A stretch of DNA of 64,000 nt from NCBI GenBank assembly GCA_933228675.1, contig OW121743.1, positions 84,220,938 to 84,284,937 of the forward strand, written 5' to 3'. The stretch comes from Stomorhina lunata (Eukaryota; Arthropoda; Insecta; Diptera; Rhiniidae). Position 1 is the stretch's first letter. Each line of letters starts with the position of its first letter. The translations under genes were made by a program, and so were the position numbers. Positions 1 to 10,752 of the stretch are shown here, piece by piece. Under the pieces are notes generated by a model, which was given only the letters and a program-made list of their open reading frames with translations, searched no databases and was not told the origin of the DNA.

Positions 1-227
1 TTTGTGTGGGGAATTTGGTAGTATAATTTTAGGAGGTCCTAAATAAGGTCTACTAGAATTGGAACACATGTGATCGTTATTTCAGAAAAAAGGTGTTAAT
101 ATATGATCCTGAAGTACATAGCTCGAGGAAAGTGGATGTCCAAAACTAAGAAAGTTAATCTTTAAAATTTTGGCCTACGGAATTGTAAAATATAAAGCAC
201 AAGATCGAGTTGTGCTCTACCTTTAAC

Positions 228-295
228 GTTAACAGGTTTAAATACATATAGACCAATCTAATGTTAACAGGTTTAAATACATATAGACCAATCTA
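228..295. repeat. 35 bp tandem duplication
   Basis: A 33 bp segment beginning GTTAACAGGTTTAAATACAT occurs at 228-260 and again at 263-295, a period of 35 bp with no difference visible between copies. It looks like a recent local duplication. Confidence 0.85.
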
Positions 296-349
296 GATAC
301 TCGTATGAATACAGATTTCAGAGATTTTTTTAGTATGTTCCTTCATCCT

Positions 350-580
350 TTTAGTATGCTCTTTTAAAAAAAATAATAGGTCATAGATTTAAGCTTCATG
401 AATATTTTTCACAATTCTATTGATTGATCAAGATACAAATTTAGATTTGACATATTTTGAAAAAATAATATTGCATACTTTTAGTATGTTCTCTAAAAAG
501 AAAAAATAATAGTATACTTATAGGTACCATAGATTAAACCCTCTGCCACAGACAATAAATTTTTCACTATTCTATTGAAG
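350..580. repeat. Diverged direct repeat of about 130 bp
   Basis: The blocks 350-423 and 479-580 both start CTTTTAGTATG and both end with a TTTTTCAC...TTCTATTGA motif. They look like an old tandem duplication with indels. No function is visible. The stretch 581-867 shows nothing recognisable. Confidence 0.45.
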
Positions 581-869
581 TGATGGACTGCCAGAGAACA
601 TTTCTATTGCTTATATTTTCTAAGATCCATTTTGTCAAGCCAAAAAAAAAACTTTTTGTCAATGAGTGTATTCATGATTCATTTCCGAAGAAAATTAAAA
701 CCAAGTAATTTCCACGACATTCGAATTGCGTCTAATTCTATTCTAACTCCGACTCCGAACGGCAAATGCATTAGTTAGAGAAGTTTTACATAGCCTAATA
801 CTGAGTAACAAGTGGCTAGCAGAGTTATGAGTTGAACCGCTTGTGTTTGAAAAATTATTTATTTTTAGT

Positions 870-946
870 CGGTCTGGCCGAGAATAGAACTCGGGACCTC
901 AAATGTGATAGACGGATGACTAACCTGCTATACCATGGAGGTTCCA
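870..946 (-). mobile_element. tRNA-derived SINE head (relic)
   Basis: Read on the minus strand the segment begins GGAACCTCCATGGTATAG, has an A-box-like TGGTATAGCAGG, and has a T-arm with a perfect 5 bp stem (CCGAG, loop TTCTATT, CTCGG) at the B-box position. The anticodon arm is not convincing, so I call it a SINE head or tRNA pseudogene rather than a working tRNA. AT-rich sequence follows where a SINE tail would be. Confidence 0.6.
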
Positions 947-1804
947 ATCAGTCACGAAAGGTTTAATCTTTGATCTTTAAAGTATACTATATTTTTTTTT
1001 GCAAAATTCGACCAATATATTTATAATATTTTAATCAAATTCTTTATATCGAATTTTGTAATATAATTCTGAGAGTTTTTAAGCTAAAACTGTTGCCAGC
1101 AGAAAATTATAAAAAACGCAAAGCTATAATAGTGATCATTTGTTTTTGGTTTCTATAAATCTTTTTGAAATTACAAAAAGTTATATATAAAATTGGGGGC
1201 AGAAGTCGATATTTTGAACCCCCTAAAAGTATGCAATACATTTTTTTTTCAAAAATACAGGAAATGGAAATTCGTAATTTTTCAATTAGTGGAGAAAACA
1301 AATTTACAAAAACTCAAATGCGTAATTTAAAAAAAAAATAACCTTTTAAGCAAAATTATTTTTATATTTAAAGTCTCTTTATAAGAAAAGCTCTTATTTA
1401 AAAAGAAGTTCTTTGGCAAATAAATTGAAAAAAAATAAGTAGTACAAAGGAACTCTAAGAAAAATTAGAATTAATATAGCTTAAGATTACAGTTAAATTA
1501 TGTGACGAAAAGCCGTTTTTATATTTAAATTTTATCAAAAAAACAAACACAAAAGCTTTTCCTAAAAAAAAAGATTTCTCAACTAAAAAAGTATTATCTT
1601 TGAAACTTTTAAAGCAAATTTAAATATAATATTTTTGTAGCAAATACAAAAAAATTTACTTAAGAAAATATTTTTTCTGCAAAAGCTATTTAAAAAAAAA
1701 TGTTAAAAAAATTTAAGATGTTAAAAATTTCAGTTAAAATTGTTTCAAAAAATTTAACTATGACAAAAAAAACTTTTTTTAAGAGAAAAAACAATTATTT
1801 TCTG
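947..1804. other. AT-rich sequence, nothing recognised
   Basis: A-rich DNA with scattered AAAAAGCTTTT motifs. I see no gene, RNA or complete repeat. The minus-strand open stretch 1107-1301 has no recognisable protein features and is judged to be chance. Confidence 0.5.
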
Positions 1805-1881
1805 TTCACAAATCTTAGATGAGAGAAAGCTCCTTATTTGTAAAAAAGCTTTAGGGAGAAAAGCTTGTCAAAAAAGCTTTT

Positions 1882-2106
1882 GTAAATTATGCTAATAAAT
1901 CAAAAAACTATTTATTACAATAATAAATAATTGTAATAAATTGGGATCTTAGTGCAATACACTACAGTAAAACTTTTTAATTAAATGTTTGATGTCCCAA
2001 AATTTTTGATAAACCTTTTTAATAAAATATATATTGTTAATCTTTTTAGAAAAACACTAGTAGTTATTTCTTACAATCTTTTTAGGAGATTTCGTTTTGG
2101 AAAAGA
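1882..2106 (-). mobile_element. H-block repeat copy 1, inserted in tandem copy 1
   Basis: On the minus strand this carries the conserved block ACTGTAGTGTATTGCACT, then GATCCCAATTTATTACAAT and a small hairpin (TTTATTACAAT paired with ATTGTAATAAA). The same block recurs near 13440, 14590, 18720 and 24440. It is absent from the matching point of the second tandem copy, so it is a discrete insertion of about 225 bp. It encodes no protein. Confidence 0.7.
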
Positions 2107-2976
2107 GCTTTTTTAAGTAAAGTTTTACTAAACTATTCGTATAAAAAAAAATTAATCTTTCAAAGAATAAATGATAATATTTAGAGCTTTTGATAAACTA
2201 AAGCTTTTAATTTAGGAGACTTGTCATTAGAGAAAGCTTTAAGTTTTTCTATTTAAGGAAATATATTTAGATTTATTTAAGCAAAAAAGATTGTTTTTCA
2301 GAACTACTTTATACGAAAGAGTAATATTAAAAAAATATATCATATTTAGAGCTTTTAATAAACTAAATCTCTTAGTTTAGGGGACTGTTCGTTAGAGAAA
2401 GCCTTTAGTTTGTCTGGCCAAGGAAATAGGTTTACATTTAAATTCATGTTATTAACTTTTTGGTTTTTTTTTTGCAATATAGTTTTAAAATGGTAGTTTT
2501 AAATTTTATAACTGTAAACATACTAATAAAAGCTATTATTTAAATTGTTGCTAAACTTCTAATGAAAGCTCCTTATTTGTAAAAAAGTTTTAAGGAGAAA
2601 AGCTTGGAAAAAAGCTTTTTTTAAGTAAAGTTTTACTGAACTATTCGTATAAAAAAAAAGTTTAATCTTTAAAAAAGTAAATGATACTATTTAGAGCTTT
2701 TGATAAACTAAAGCTTTTAATGTAGGAGACTGACCATTAGAGAAAGCTTTAAGTTTTTCTATTTAAGGAAATATATTTAGACTTATTTAAGCAAAAAAGC
2801 TTGTTTTTCAGAACTACTTTATATGAAAGACTAATATTAAAAAAATATTTCATATTTAGAGCTTTTAATAAGCTAAATCTCTTAGTTTAGGGGACTGTTC
2901 GTTAGAGAAAGCCTTTAGTTTGTCTGGCCAAGGAAATAGGTTTACATTTAAATTCATGTTATAAACTTTTTCGTTT

Positions 2977-3739
2977 ATTTTTATACCCTTCACCACCACA
3001 GGTGGAAAGGGTATTATAAGCTGATGTATGTAACGCATGGAAATATTTGTCTTAGACCCACGTTTTAATATACCAATAAAAATTGACTTTCTGAGTCGAT
3101 TTAGAGATGTCCGTCCGTCCGTCTGGCTGGACCCCTATGTAAACCTTGTAATCAAACTGCAGGTCGCAATTCTAAAGATGATTTGATGAAATTTGGCACA
3201 GATCATTTTTTTGATAATGGGACCATGGCTTTTGAAATTCGGCAAAATCGGTTCATTATTTATGGTACCTCCCATAGGTCCCACTTCCCGGAATTGATAT
3301 ATTGGCCACAAATATCAATATTTTTTAAATCAAATACTGCTTGTGTAAACTAAAATCACTATACCAAATTTCGTTTAAATCGGTTCACATTTGGCCATAG
3401 CTCCCATACAAATTTTTCTTTAAAAACGCACTAAATGAGACAAAAATCACTAAAACGCTCGTAAATCTGAAGATAATGGGAATTTTAAGTTTTTTTTTGC
3501 ATACATAATTTTGTAATGAATTTGCCATATTTCAAGATAATCGGTCTACATTTGACCCTAGCTCTCATATAAGTCCAAATGACGGAAACAGGTTGAATAT
3601 ATAAGTTTTGAGAAAATGTTTGTACGATGGCAAAATTTAGCAAATATTTGTCTTTATACAGCAAAAATAATACTTTTGACCTTAGTGGTGAAGGGTATCG
3701 TATGGTCGGGCTTGACCGACTATAGCACTTTCTTACATG
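2977..3739 (+). mobile_element. TATACCC dispersed repeat, copy T1
   Basis: About 763 bp. The left end is TTTTTATACCCTTCACCACC and the right end contains GTGGTGAAGGGTATCGTATG, so the ends are an imperfect inverted pair. Inside are GATGTCCGTCCGTCCGTC and a TTTGGCCATAGCTCCCATAC motif. Sequence resumes at TTTTGCAATATAG exactly as in the uninterrupted tandem copy at 2472. No protein is encoded. Repeats of this layout are widespread in flies; I do not assign a superfamily. Confidence 0.85.
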
Positions 3740-3865
3740 TTTTGCAATATAGTTTTAAAATTGTAGTTTTAAATATTATAACTGTAAACATACTAATAAA
3801 AGCTATTTTTTATATTGTCGTTATAAACTTCGAATGTAAACTTTTTCACTTAGAGCTTTTTTACT

Positions 3866-5014
3866 TATTTTATGTAATTGCCGATACACGGGGTTTTGAA
3901 AAACATATTACTACTGATTTAAAGGATTTTACCCTATACCCACGCGTTGGGCTGTGAGGCCGACAAAACGGTGAGACCGACGAGCGTATATATGTAAAAT
4001 AAGGTAAAAAAGCCAAGGCGATATACCCTGTTATTATTATTATTATTATTATTTTATACCTTTTTAAAATAAGCTAAATTTTTTATAAAGCTTTTGATTG
4101 TAAATTTTACCCTATCGCAGTTTCTAAACATATAAAATAAAAAATTTTGGAGAACAAAAAGGCTTTACGAAGAAACTTTTATTTTAAGAATAATTAAATG
4201 AATTAATATAAAAGCTTTCTCGTAACATTGATAGCCAACACTTTGCTCAAACTTTTAAGTCCTCCCATATATATATTTAAATAAAACCCTATTAATATTC
4301 AAGCAAACATTTTTTAAGAAGTTTATAAAAAAAATCGTTTTGCATGTTTATTTAAAAAGTATTTATAACAGTAAATATGTCATATGTTGTTTTATTATTA
4401 TTCTTGTTGTTATTTGTTAAAGTTCTTATAAAACATTAACTTTTATCCATCATATAACAACTTAAAGTACTTTTTTGTTGCTGCTTTTTATATTGTTTTA
4501 CCACCACACACACACATACAGACACACAAACACTCACAATAAAACTTATGTATGCATCCTTTTTCTACAAAACACTCTCACTAACTCACTTTCATATAAG
4601 TTTTGGAAAAATGTATGTAAAAATATGTTATATTTTTATTATCCTTTATAAATTATTAAATACATTTGTTGTTGTTGCTGTTGCTTTTACTGAAGCTTCT
4701 TCTTGTCTTGTTGTGTATACTTTTAGGCTTACCGTAATAAAGTTTCATTTTTTTGTTGCTGTTGTTGCTATTGTTTTTATTCATATTTTGTAAAAGTGTA
4801 ACTGTTGTTTTATGTTATTGTGGTGTTGGTAGTTGTTGTCATATCCGTCTGTTAATGTAGGTGTTTGTGTGTGTTGGTTTGTTTTGTTGTTTTTTATTAT
4901 GAAAAACTATTTAATATGCATGTGCTGGCTATCCACAAAATTATGCCACAAAAATAATTTAAAAGTAATAAGCCAGCTTTTTTATTTTCTCTCTTATGCC
5001 ATAAACAAACAAAG
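3866..5014. other. Non-coding stretch with simple repeats
   Basis: It holds a TTA microsatellite (4031-4053), a CA-rich patch (4503-4535) and GTTGTTGCTG-type opa repeats between about 4665 and 4840. The open frames at 4548-4793 and 4833-5039 are produced by those repeats and show no domain. No gene is recognised. Confidence 0.55.
4031..4053. repeat. (TTA)n microsatellite
   Basis: About 23 bp of uninterrupted TTA/ATT repeats directly after the unique sequence ATATACCCTG. Confidence 0.9.
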
Positions 5015-5780
5015 CTTTTTATACCCTTCACCACCATAGGTGGAAAGGGTATTATAAGTTTGTGCTGATGTTTGTAACGCATAGAAATATTTGTCTTAGA
5101 CCCACCTTTTAGTATACCATACCAATAGGCTTAGAATCACTTTCTGAGTCGATTTAGCGATGTCCGTCTGGCTGGCTGGACCCCCATGTAAACCTTGTAA
5201 TCAAACTACAGGTCGCAATTCTAAAGATAATTTGATGAAAATTGGCACAGTTAATTTTTTTGATAATGGGACCATGGCTATTGAAATTGGTACCTCCCAT
5301 AGGTCCCACTTCCCGGAATTGCTATATTGGCCACAAATATCAATATTTTTTCATAAAATTTAAAACAAATACTGCTTATGTCAACTAAAATCACTGTACC
5401 AAATTTCGTTGAAATCGGTAAACATTTGACCATAGCTCCCATACAAATTCTTCTTTAAAAACGCACTAAATGAGACAAAAAATCACTAAAACACTCGTAA
5501 GTCTGAAGATAATGGAAATTTTGAGTCTATTTTTTGCATACATAAGTAACAACTGTAATTAATCTGCCAAATTTCGTGATAATCGGTCCACATTTGACCC
5601 TAGCTCTCATATATGTCCAAATGACGGAAACAGGTTGAATATATAAGTTTTGAGAAAATGTTCGTATGATGGCAAAATTTAGCAAATATTTGTCTTTACA
5701 CAGGAAAACTAACACCTTTGACCTTAGTGGTGAAGGGTATCGTATGGTCGGCTTGACCGACTATAGCGCTTTCTTACTTG
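5015..5780 (+). mobile_element. TATACCC dispersed repeat, copy T2
   Basis: Full-length relative of T1 (766 bp against 763) with the same ends, TTTTTATACCCTTCACCACC and CTTTCTTACTTG, and the same internal order. The GTCCGTCC run is shorter here. Several indels separate it from T1, so the two are independent insertions. No coding capacity. Confidence 0.85.
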
Positions 5781-6335
5781 TTTTTGCGTTAAATTTACAT
5801 ATTTTTCGGTAGACTTTTACATATTTTTCGCATACATATATGTATGTATGTATGTCTGCTCGAATTTATGTTTTGTAGACAGTTTTATGTGCATTGCACA
5901 AGATTTAACCCATTTTTAGGGCTTTTAATATTTTAAAAACACAATTGTTTTTAACGATACGGTTTTAGTTGCTTGTCTATGTTAAAAGTTGTGTTTAAAC
6001 GATTTTTTGTTGTTTTGTCAACATTTGACCACAAATTGGCTTGAATAAATGCTGTCATAACTTTTTTTCTTTATTAACTTTTAACTGTATTTAGTTTTGA
6101 AGCATATGTCATAGGCGATTTAATGTTTTAGTTATAGGAAGCATATTTTGGGGGGCTTAGTTAATATTAAATATATTTTTGAAGCAGATGTTGGGATGCA
6201 AGGAAGTTTTGAGTATTAATAGCATATTTGAAAAGACAATTATTAGGGTATTATTTTAACAGTACTCAGTCATTAGCCTTATTTTGGAAAAAAAAATATA
6301 ATGGGACCATGTTCTTACAATCAGAGTATTGATTG
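5781..6335. other. Unrecognised AT-rich sequence
   Basis: A short TATG repeat sits at about 5829-5852. I see no gene or known repeat in the rest. Confidence 0.45.
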
Positions 6336-6634
6336 AGCAAATATTGTGTAACATATCTTAGGGGTTTTTCTATAGACATTTTTTTATCAAAAAATTTTCT
6401 ATAGACATTTTTTTTATAAAAATTTTTTCTTTAGAAAATTTTTTATCAGAAATTTTTCTACAGAAAATTCTTTTATTAAATTTTTTCTATACAAAATCTT
6501 TTTATCAAAAAGTTTTCTATAGAAAATTTTTTCATATAAAAATTTTTGTGTAGAAAATTTTTTTATTCTTGGGACAAATCCCAGCATTCGACATCGATTC
6601 AGCAAATATTGTGTAACATACCTTCGGGGTTTTA
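6336..6634. repeat. TATAG-core minisatellite between direct repeats
   Basis: About seven irregular 28-31 bp units with cores such as TTTTCTATAGAAAATTTTTT fill 6371-6568. They are bracketed by two near-identical 34 bp segments that start AGCAAATATTGTGTAACATA (6336-6369 and 6601-6634). The bracketing segment is the subterminal sequence of the GGGGCCAAAT MITE that begins at 6574, so the array lies at or inside such an element. Confidence 0.6.
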
Positions 6635-6825
6635 AAATAAAATATATTTTGCTAAAAGTTTAATAAAATTTGATATCGAAACAAATCAATTTGTTTGTCA
6701 AAACGTTTAGTTTAAATGAAATTATTTTACTATCATGGAACTTTTGACGAATAAGTTTCTGAAATATCTATCTGAAATATCCTACATTTCGATCGATATC
6801 AAATGCGGCGTTTTGGCCCCAGACT
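6574..6825. mobile_element. GGGGCCAAAT MITE, copy M1
   Basis: The right end TTTCGATCGATATC followed by TTTTGGCCCCAG matches the family terminus. The left end (GGGACAAATCCCAGCATTCG) is degraded. At about 250 bp it resembles the copies at 32513 and 62275 more than those near 15.2-15.8 kb. It encodes no protein and must be non-autonomous. Confidence 0.65.
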
Positions 6826-7282
6826 AAATCCTCATATTATAATTATATACCTAAAGAAACACTTATTCTAAGACTAAAGTCATTCGAAGAGAAATTAACT
6901 TGTGTTTATTTGATTTAACTTCCATTTAAATTTATTTATTTATAAGGATCTGTACGATTTAATAGTTTTTTATTTTAAAGCAATTAATTTTGAATTGATA
7001 TAATTAATGGTTTAACTTGATAATTAACACACAGAACAATGTTGCGGCGGAAAATATCATATGCTGACAAGGATGAACCTTATTTTTTGAACTTTTCAAT
7101 CTCTTCATCTGAGACAGTAACAATAAGGGAGCTATGGCAATGGTCTAACAATATTTACGGCCACAGTATATTTTTTCACATTATACCTTCTATACCTGGC
7201 ACTATTGACTGGTCTGTTAAGATACAGTCATTTTTACTGTACTATTACGATATGATATACCTCTAATTATGGAGGTCATAAC
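6826..7282. other. Unrecognised sequence
   Basis: A short open stretch (7039-7266, plus) would give a 75 aa protein without recognisable motifs. I do not support it as a gene. Confidence 0.4.
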
Positions 7283-7580
7283 CAGGCGCCAAATGACCGC
7301 ATTCGATATCTATCGAAAACTAAGACTTTTAAGCGAATATTGTAAAGTATACTTTAGGGATGTTAAAAGTTACTTCGATGCAAAAAGTTTTTTGAATTTT
7401 TATTATCCATTTTGATTCGTTTTTAAAACATGTAGTGCAATTAAAACTCTTTTACTATTGTTCATCTTTTGGCAAGTCACTTCAAAAAAATATAGTAAAC
7501 TGTGCATCTTTTAAATAATTTTGATTATCCTTAAAGTATGCTATGCAAATGTTTTGAAAATTTCTAAAATTTGGCCCCAG
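7283..7580 (-). mobile_element. GGGGCCAAAT MITE, copy M2 (reversed)
   Basis: Starts CAGGCGCCAAATGACCGC and ends TTTGGCCCCAG. The interior matches the copy at 15220 in reverse orientation, for example CCATTTTGATTCGTTTTTAA and GATTATCCTTAAAGTATGC. The right terminal repeat is partly lost. Confidence 0.75.
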
Positions 7581-7689
7581 ATTTACACACAAAGAGAATA
7601 GATCAAAAAAATCGTAGGCAGAGTTGCCTTTATATACTTTTAACTAAAATTGGTTCTGATGTTTTAAAAAGAAAAAGTTTTCTACTCTA

Positions 7690-8255
7690 TGTTTTTAAAA
7701 TATATTTATAAACAATTTTTTTTATAGAAAATTTTTTTATCAACAATTTGTTATAGAAATTTTTTTTATCAAAAATTTTTCTATAGAAAATGTTTGTATA
7801 AAAAATTTTTGTATAGAAAATTTATTTATCAAAAATTTTTCTATATAAATTTTTTTATGAAACACTTTTATATAAAATATATAAATTTTTTTTATAGTAT
7901 ATTTTTTATAAACAATTTTTCTATGAACATTTTTTTACCAAAAATATTTCCACAGAAAATTTTTTTATCAAAAATTTTTCTTTAGTATATTTTTTTATAA
8001 AAGATTTTTCTATGAACATTTCTTTATCAAAAATATTTTCACAAAAAATTTTTTTATCAAAAATTTTTCTTTAGAAAATTTTTCTATTAAAAAATTTTTC
8101 TATAGAAAAATTTTTCTATTAAAATATTTTTCTATAGAAAAATTGTTAATCAAGAATTTTCTTATTAAAAACTTTTCTAGAAAATTTTTTTTATCGAAAA
8201 TTTTTCTATAAAAAAATGTTTTTGTCGAAAATTTTCACAGAAATATATTTTTACG
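7690..8255. repeat. TATAG-core minisatellite (28-31 bp, irregular)
   Basis: About 18 diverged units built on AAATTTTTCTATAGAAAATT alternating with TTTTTTATCAA. The core is a near-perfect palindrome centred on CTATAG. The open frame 7794-7985 is a translation of the repeat. Confidence 0.85.
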
Positions 8256-8720
8256 AAATTTCCAAATAGTCTTTGACTTCTGGTTGTATGGACTGCATGT
8301 GTCTGGTCATAACGCTGTAAGACTCTGAGGCACGCGAAGGGGTGACGGGTGACTTTTGCAGCTTCTACCAGAAGAATTAGGAGATCATTTAATCTCTTTT
8401 TTGCAATTGCATTACCATATCGTAAAAGTGGGGACTAAAACAAGGATTAATTTTTCTTTGGAAACCTAGAAGAGTCCATAAAAAATCGTTTGAGCACTTT
8501 CAGTGAAATAAAGGAGACCTGTTCGATCTGGATGGAAAGAGATTGGAAGATTAAGGGATAAATTTCTCTTTGATAACCTAGAGGTTCTGGCCGACGTGGA
8601 CATACTTCCTAAAGGAGGTGGCCTGAGCGATCTGTCTTAAAAAGATATTGGCAGATTTATGGACTTATTTAAACAATCGGTGTTGTTAATAAGGGGGTTC
8701 TAATTTTATCAAGCATCCTT
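8256..8720. other. Unrecognised, less AT-rich sequence
   Basis: The base composition is more balanced than in the surroundings, which could mean decayed coding DNA or an old transposon, but I find no reading frame or motif. Confidence 0.35.
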
Positions 8721-8726
8721 GATGGT

Positions 8727-8795
8727 TGGTTGCCACGTCGACTACTAAGCAAAACCTATCAAATTCTGTCTGGGTTCGAGTCCCAGTGACGGCAA
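8727..8795 (+). pseudogene. tRNA-like relic (tRNA pseudogene or SINE head)
   Basis: The T-arm is perfect (CTGGG, loop TTCGAGT, CCCAG) and GTTGCC / GGCAAC bracket the segment as a possible closing stem. The spacing after the T-arm is too long for a normal acceptor stem, and no D-arm or anticodon arm can be drawn. I read it as a B-box-bearing relic, not a functional tRNA. Confidence 0.5.
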
Positions 8796-8821
8796 CATCA
8801 ATTTCTGTAATTATTATTTAT

Positions 8822-10752
8822 TTCGATCAATGAAGAACTCTATTACTAAAATACTTTAGCTTAAGCTTAAATGGCCTGTAATTACAACCTGTATAGGTCA
8901 AAGGCCTAGCATATTTTAGAATTCCAAGCACCTCTATCTTGTGCGCATATTCTCCAATTTCGTATACCAAGTTTCAAAAGATTTTCTTCTACTTGGTCTT
9001 TCCATCGAAGTTTTGAACGCCCTCTTCTACGCGTTCCCTCTGGATCATTATCGAAGACTTTTCTTGCCGGAGTATTTTCATCCATTCGCATAACATGTCC
9101 TAGCCAACGCAGACGCTGTTGCTTAATGCGTTTTACTATGTCTATGTCAGCGTATAACTCATACAGCTCATGGTTCATTCGATGTCGATACTCATGGTTG
9201 ACGCAGACTGGTCCAAAGATTCTTCGTAGAATTTTCCTTTCAAATACTCCAAGGATAGCTTCATCTGTCTGTGCAAGTGCCCATGATTCAGCACCATACA
9301 ATAACATGGGTAGTATGAGCCTTTTTAGAGGACTTTATTTCTTAGCTGTTTGCTTAGTCCAAAATAGCATCGATTGGCACGTATGATTCTACGTTTGATT
9401 TCAAAGCTTATATCGTTGTTGATGTTCACAGCGGTACCAAGGTATACAAATTCTTTTACAACCTCGAAGCTATAGTTCTCAATGGACACATGTGATCCAA
9501 TTCTAGTGGTCTGTCTGCCTGTAGAAACTATCAGTTTTGTTTTTGATTCATTTACAGCTAGACCCATTTTGTTTGATTCCTTCTCGATATTGGAAAAGGC
9601 GGCAGTTACCTCGCGTAGAGTGCGTCCTATAATATCAATGTCATCGGCAAACGCGAGTAGCATATGTTTTCTATTGAAAATTGTTCCTGTTGTATTAACT
9701 GCCGCATCTCGCAAGATTTTCTCTAACGCAATATTGAAGAGGTCACAAGATAAACTGTCACCTTGCCTGAATCCCCGTTTAGTTATGAAGGACTCTGATA
9801 GGTTCTTACCTATCTTAACAGATGATGTTGTATTAGTAAGTGTCATCCTGCATAACTTTATTAGCTTCGTAGGTATGCCAAACTCAGACATTGCTTCAAA
9901 CACCTTCTTCCGTATCGGGCTGTCAAAAGCAGCTTTGTAGTCAACAAAGAGATGATACGTATCGATTTGTTTCTCCTGGGTCTTCTCTAGGATTTGACGT
10001 AGAGTAAAGATCTGGTCAGTGGTTGATTTACCTGGTCTAAAGCCACATTGATATGTCCCAATTATTTCGTTTACTTTGGGCTTTAGCTTTTCACACAGTA
10101 TGGTCGTTAAAGTCTTATATGCAATTGAGAGGAGGCTTATCCCTCTATAATTTGCACATATAGTTTTATCTCTTTTTCTTTTTTGTGGACTGGACAAAGG
10201 ACACTGAGATTCCAATCGTCCGGCATGCGTTCATCTGACCATATGTATTCTAGGAGCCGGGACATATACTTTATCAGCTCATCACCTCCAGCCTTAAAAA
10301 GCTCTGCTGGCAAACCATCGGCACCAGCAGCTTTATTATTTTTTAATCGCGCTATTGCAGTTCTAACCTCGTTCAGGTTGGGTGGTGGACATATAACGCC
10401 GTCATCGTTGATTTGTTCAGGCGTGTCATCTTGGTCGCTTTCATTTGCAACCAACAATTTGCAAAAGTGCTCCTTCCACAGTTTCAATACGCTTTCTGTA
10501 TCTGTGACCAGATTTCCTTGGTCGTCCTTACAGGAAAGGATACAGTTGCTATAACCATCCGTCTGATGCTTAATTTTTTGGTAAAATTTACGGATTTCAT
10601 TTTGTGTCCTATACAACTCAATCTCCTCAAACACACGTCTCTCCATATCTTTCTTTTTTTTTGCGGAATAATCGTTTTTCTTCCCTCTTTTTCTCCCGAT
10701 ATCTTTCTAAACTAAAATTCACTTCACTTAAAAAATCATCTTTTTCTTTATT
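8822..10752 (-). mobile_element. 5'-truncated non-LTR retrotransposon (RTE-like)
   Basis: A LINE fragment on the minus strand with most of the reverse transcriptase and the C-terminal region, but no endonuclease domain upstream. The coding match starts at about residue KDDFLSEVNF (~10750) and ends at a TAG near 8910, followed by an AT-rich 3' region to about 8822. Loss of the 5' part is typical of incomplete target-primed reverse transcription. Clade assignment (RTE-like) comes from remembered protein style and is tentative. A tRNA-like relic lies just beyond the 3' end. Confidence 0.85.
8906..10752 (-). pseudogene. Reverse transcriptase of the LINE (frameshifted)
   Basis: Three overlapping frames make up one former protein. 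The first (10646-10137) holds the linker and NNKAAGADGLPAELF. The second (10215-9325) holds NYRGISLLS, FRPGKSTTDQ, motif A LFVDYKAAFDS, motif B KRGFRQGDSLS and motif C FADDID (near 9640-9655), then EFVYLGTAVN. The third (~9328-8906) holds LLYGAESW, RLRWLGHVMRMDE and RGRSKLRWKDQ. Shifts sit in A-runs near 10175 and 9325, and another near 10655 joins a lysine-rich upstream piece. The catalytic aspartates survive, so the damage is modest, but the element cannot make an intact protein and the endonuclease is missing. Confidence 0.85.

Larger units (their letters stand above)
1805..3865. repeat. Tandem duplication (~520 bp unit) split by two insertions
   Basis: Copy 1 is 1805-1881 plus 2107-2556. 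Copy 2 is 2557-2976 plus 3740 to about 3860. Matching blocks include GTCTGGCCAAGGAAATAGG (offset 510 bp) and TGCAATATAGTTTTAAAAT, found at about 2472 and 3742. Copy 1 is interrupted by an H-block element and copy 2 by a TATACCC repeat, and each copy shows the empty site of the other's insertion. This fixes the insert limits to within a few bases. Confidence 0.8.

Noticed and set aside
1..20. Continuation of the 62250 repeat (GTGAGGAATTTGG) at the window start
   Set aside because: The TGTGGGGAATTTGG match is about 14 bases and does not extend.
8727..8795. Functional tRNA gene
   Set aside because: Only the T-arm is sound; D-arm, anticodon arm and acceptor spacing fail.
9126..9940. Plus-strand open frames within the LINE
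   Set aside because: They are antisense shadows of the reverse transcriptase, whose motifs are on the minus strand.
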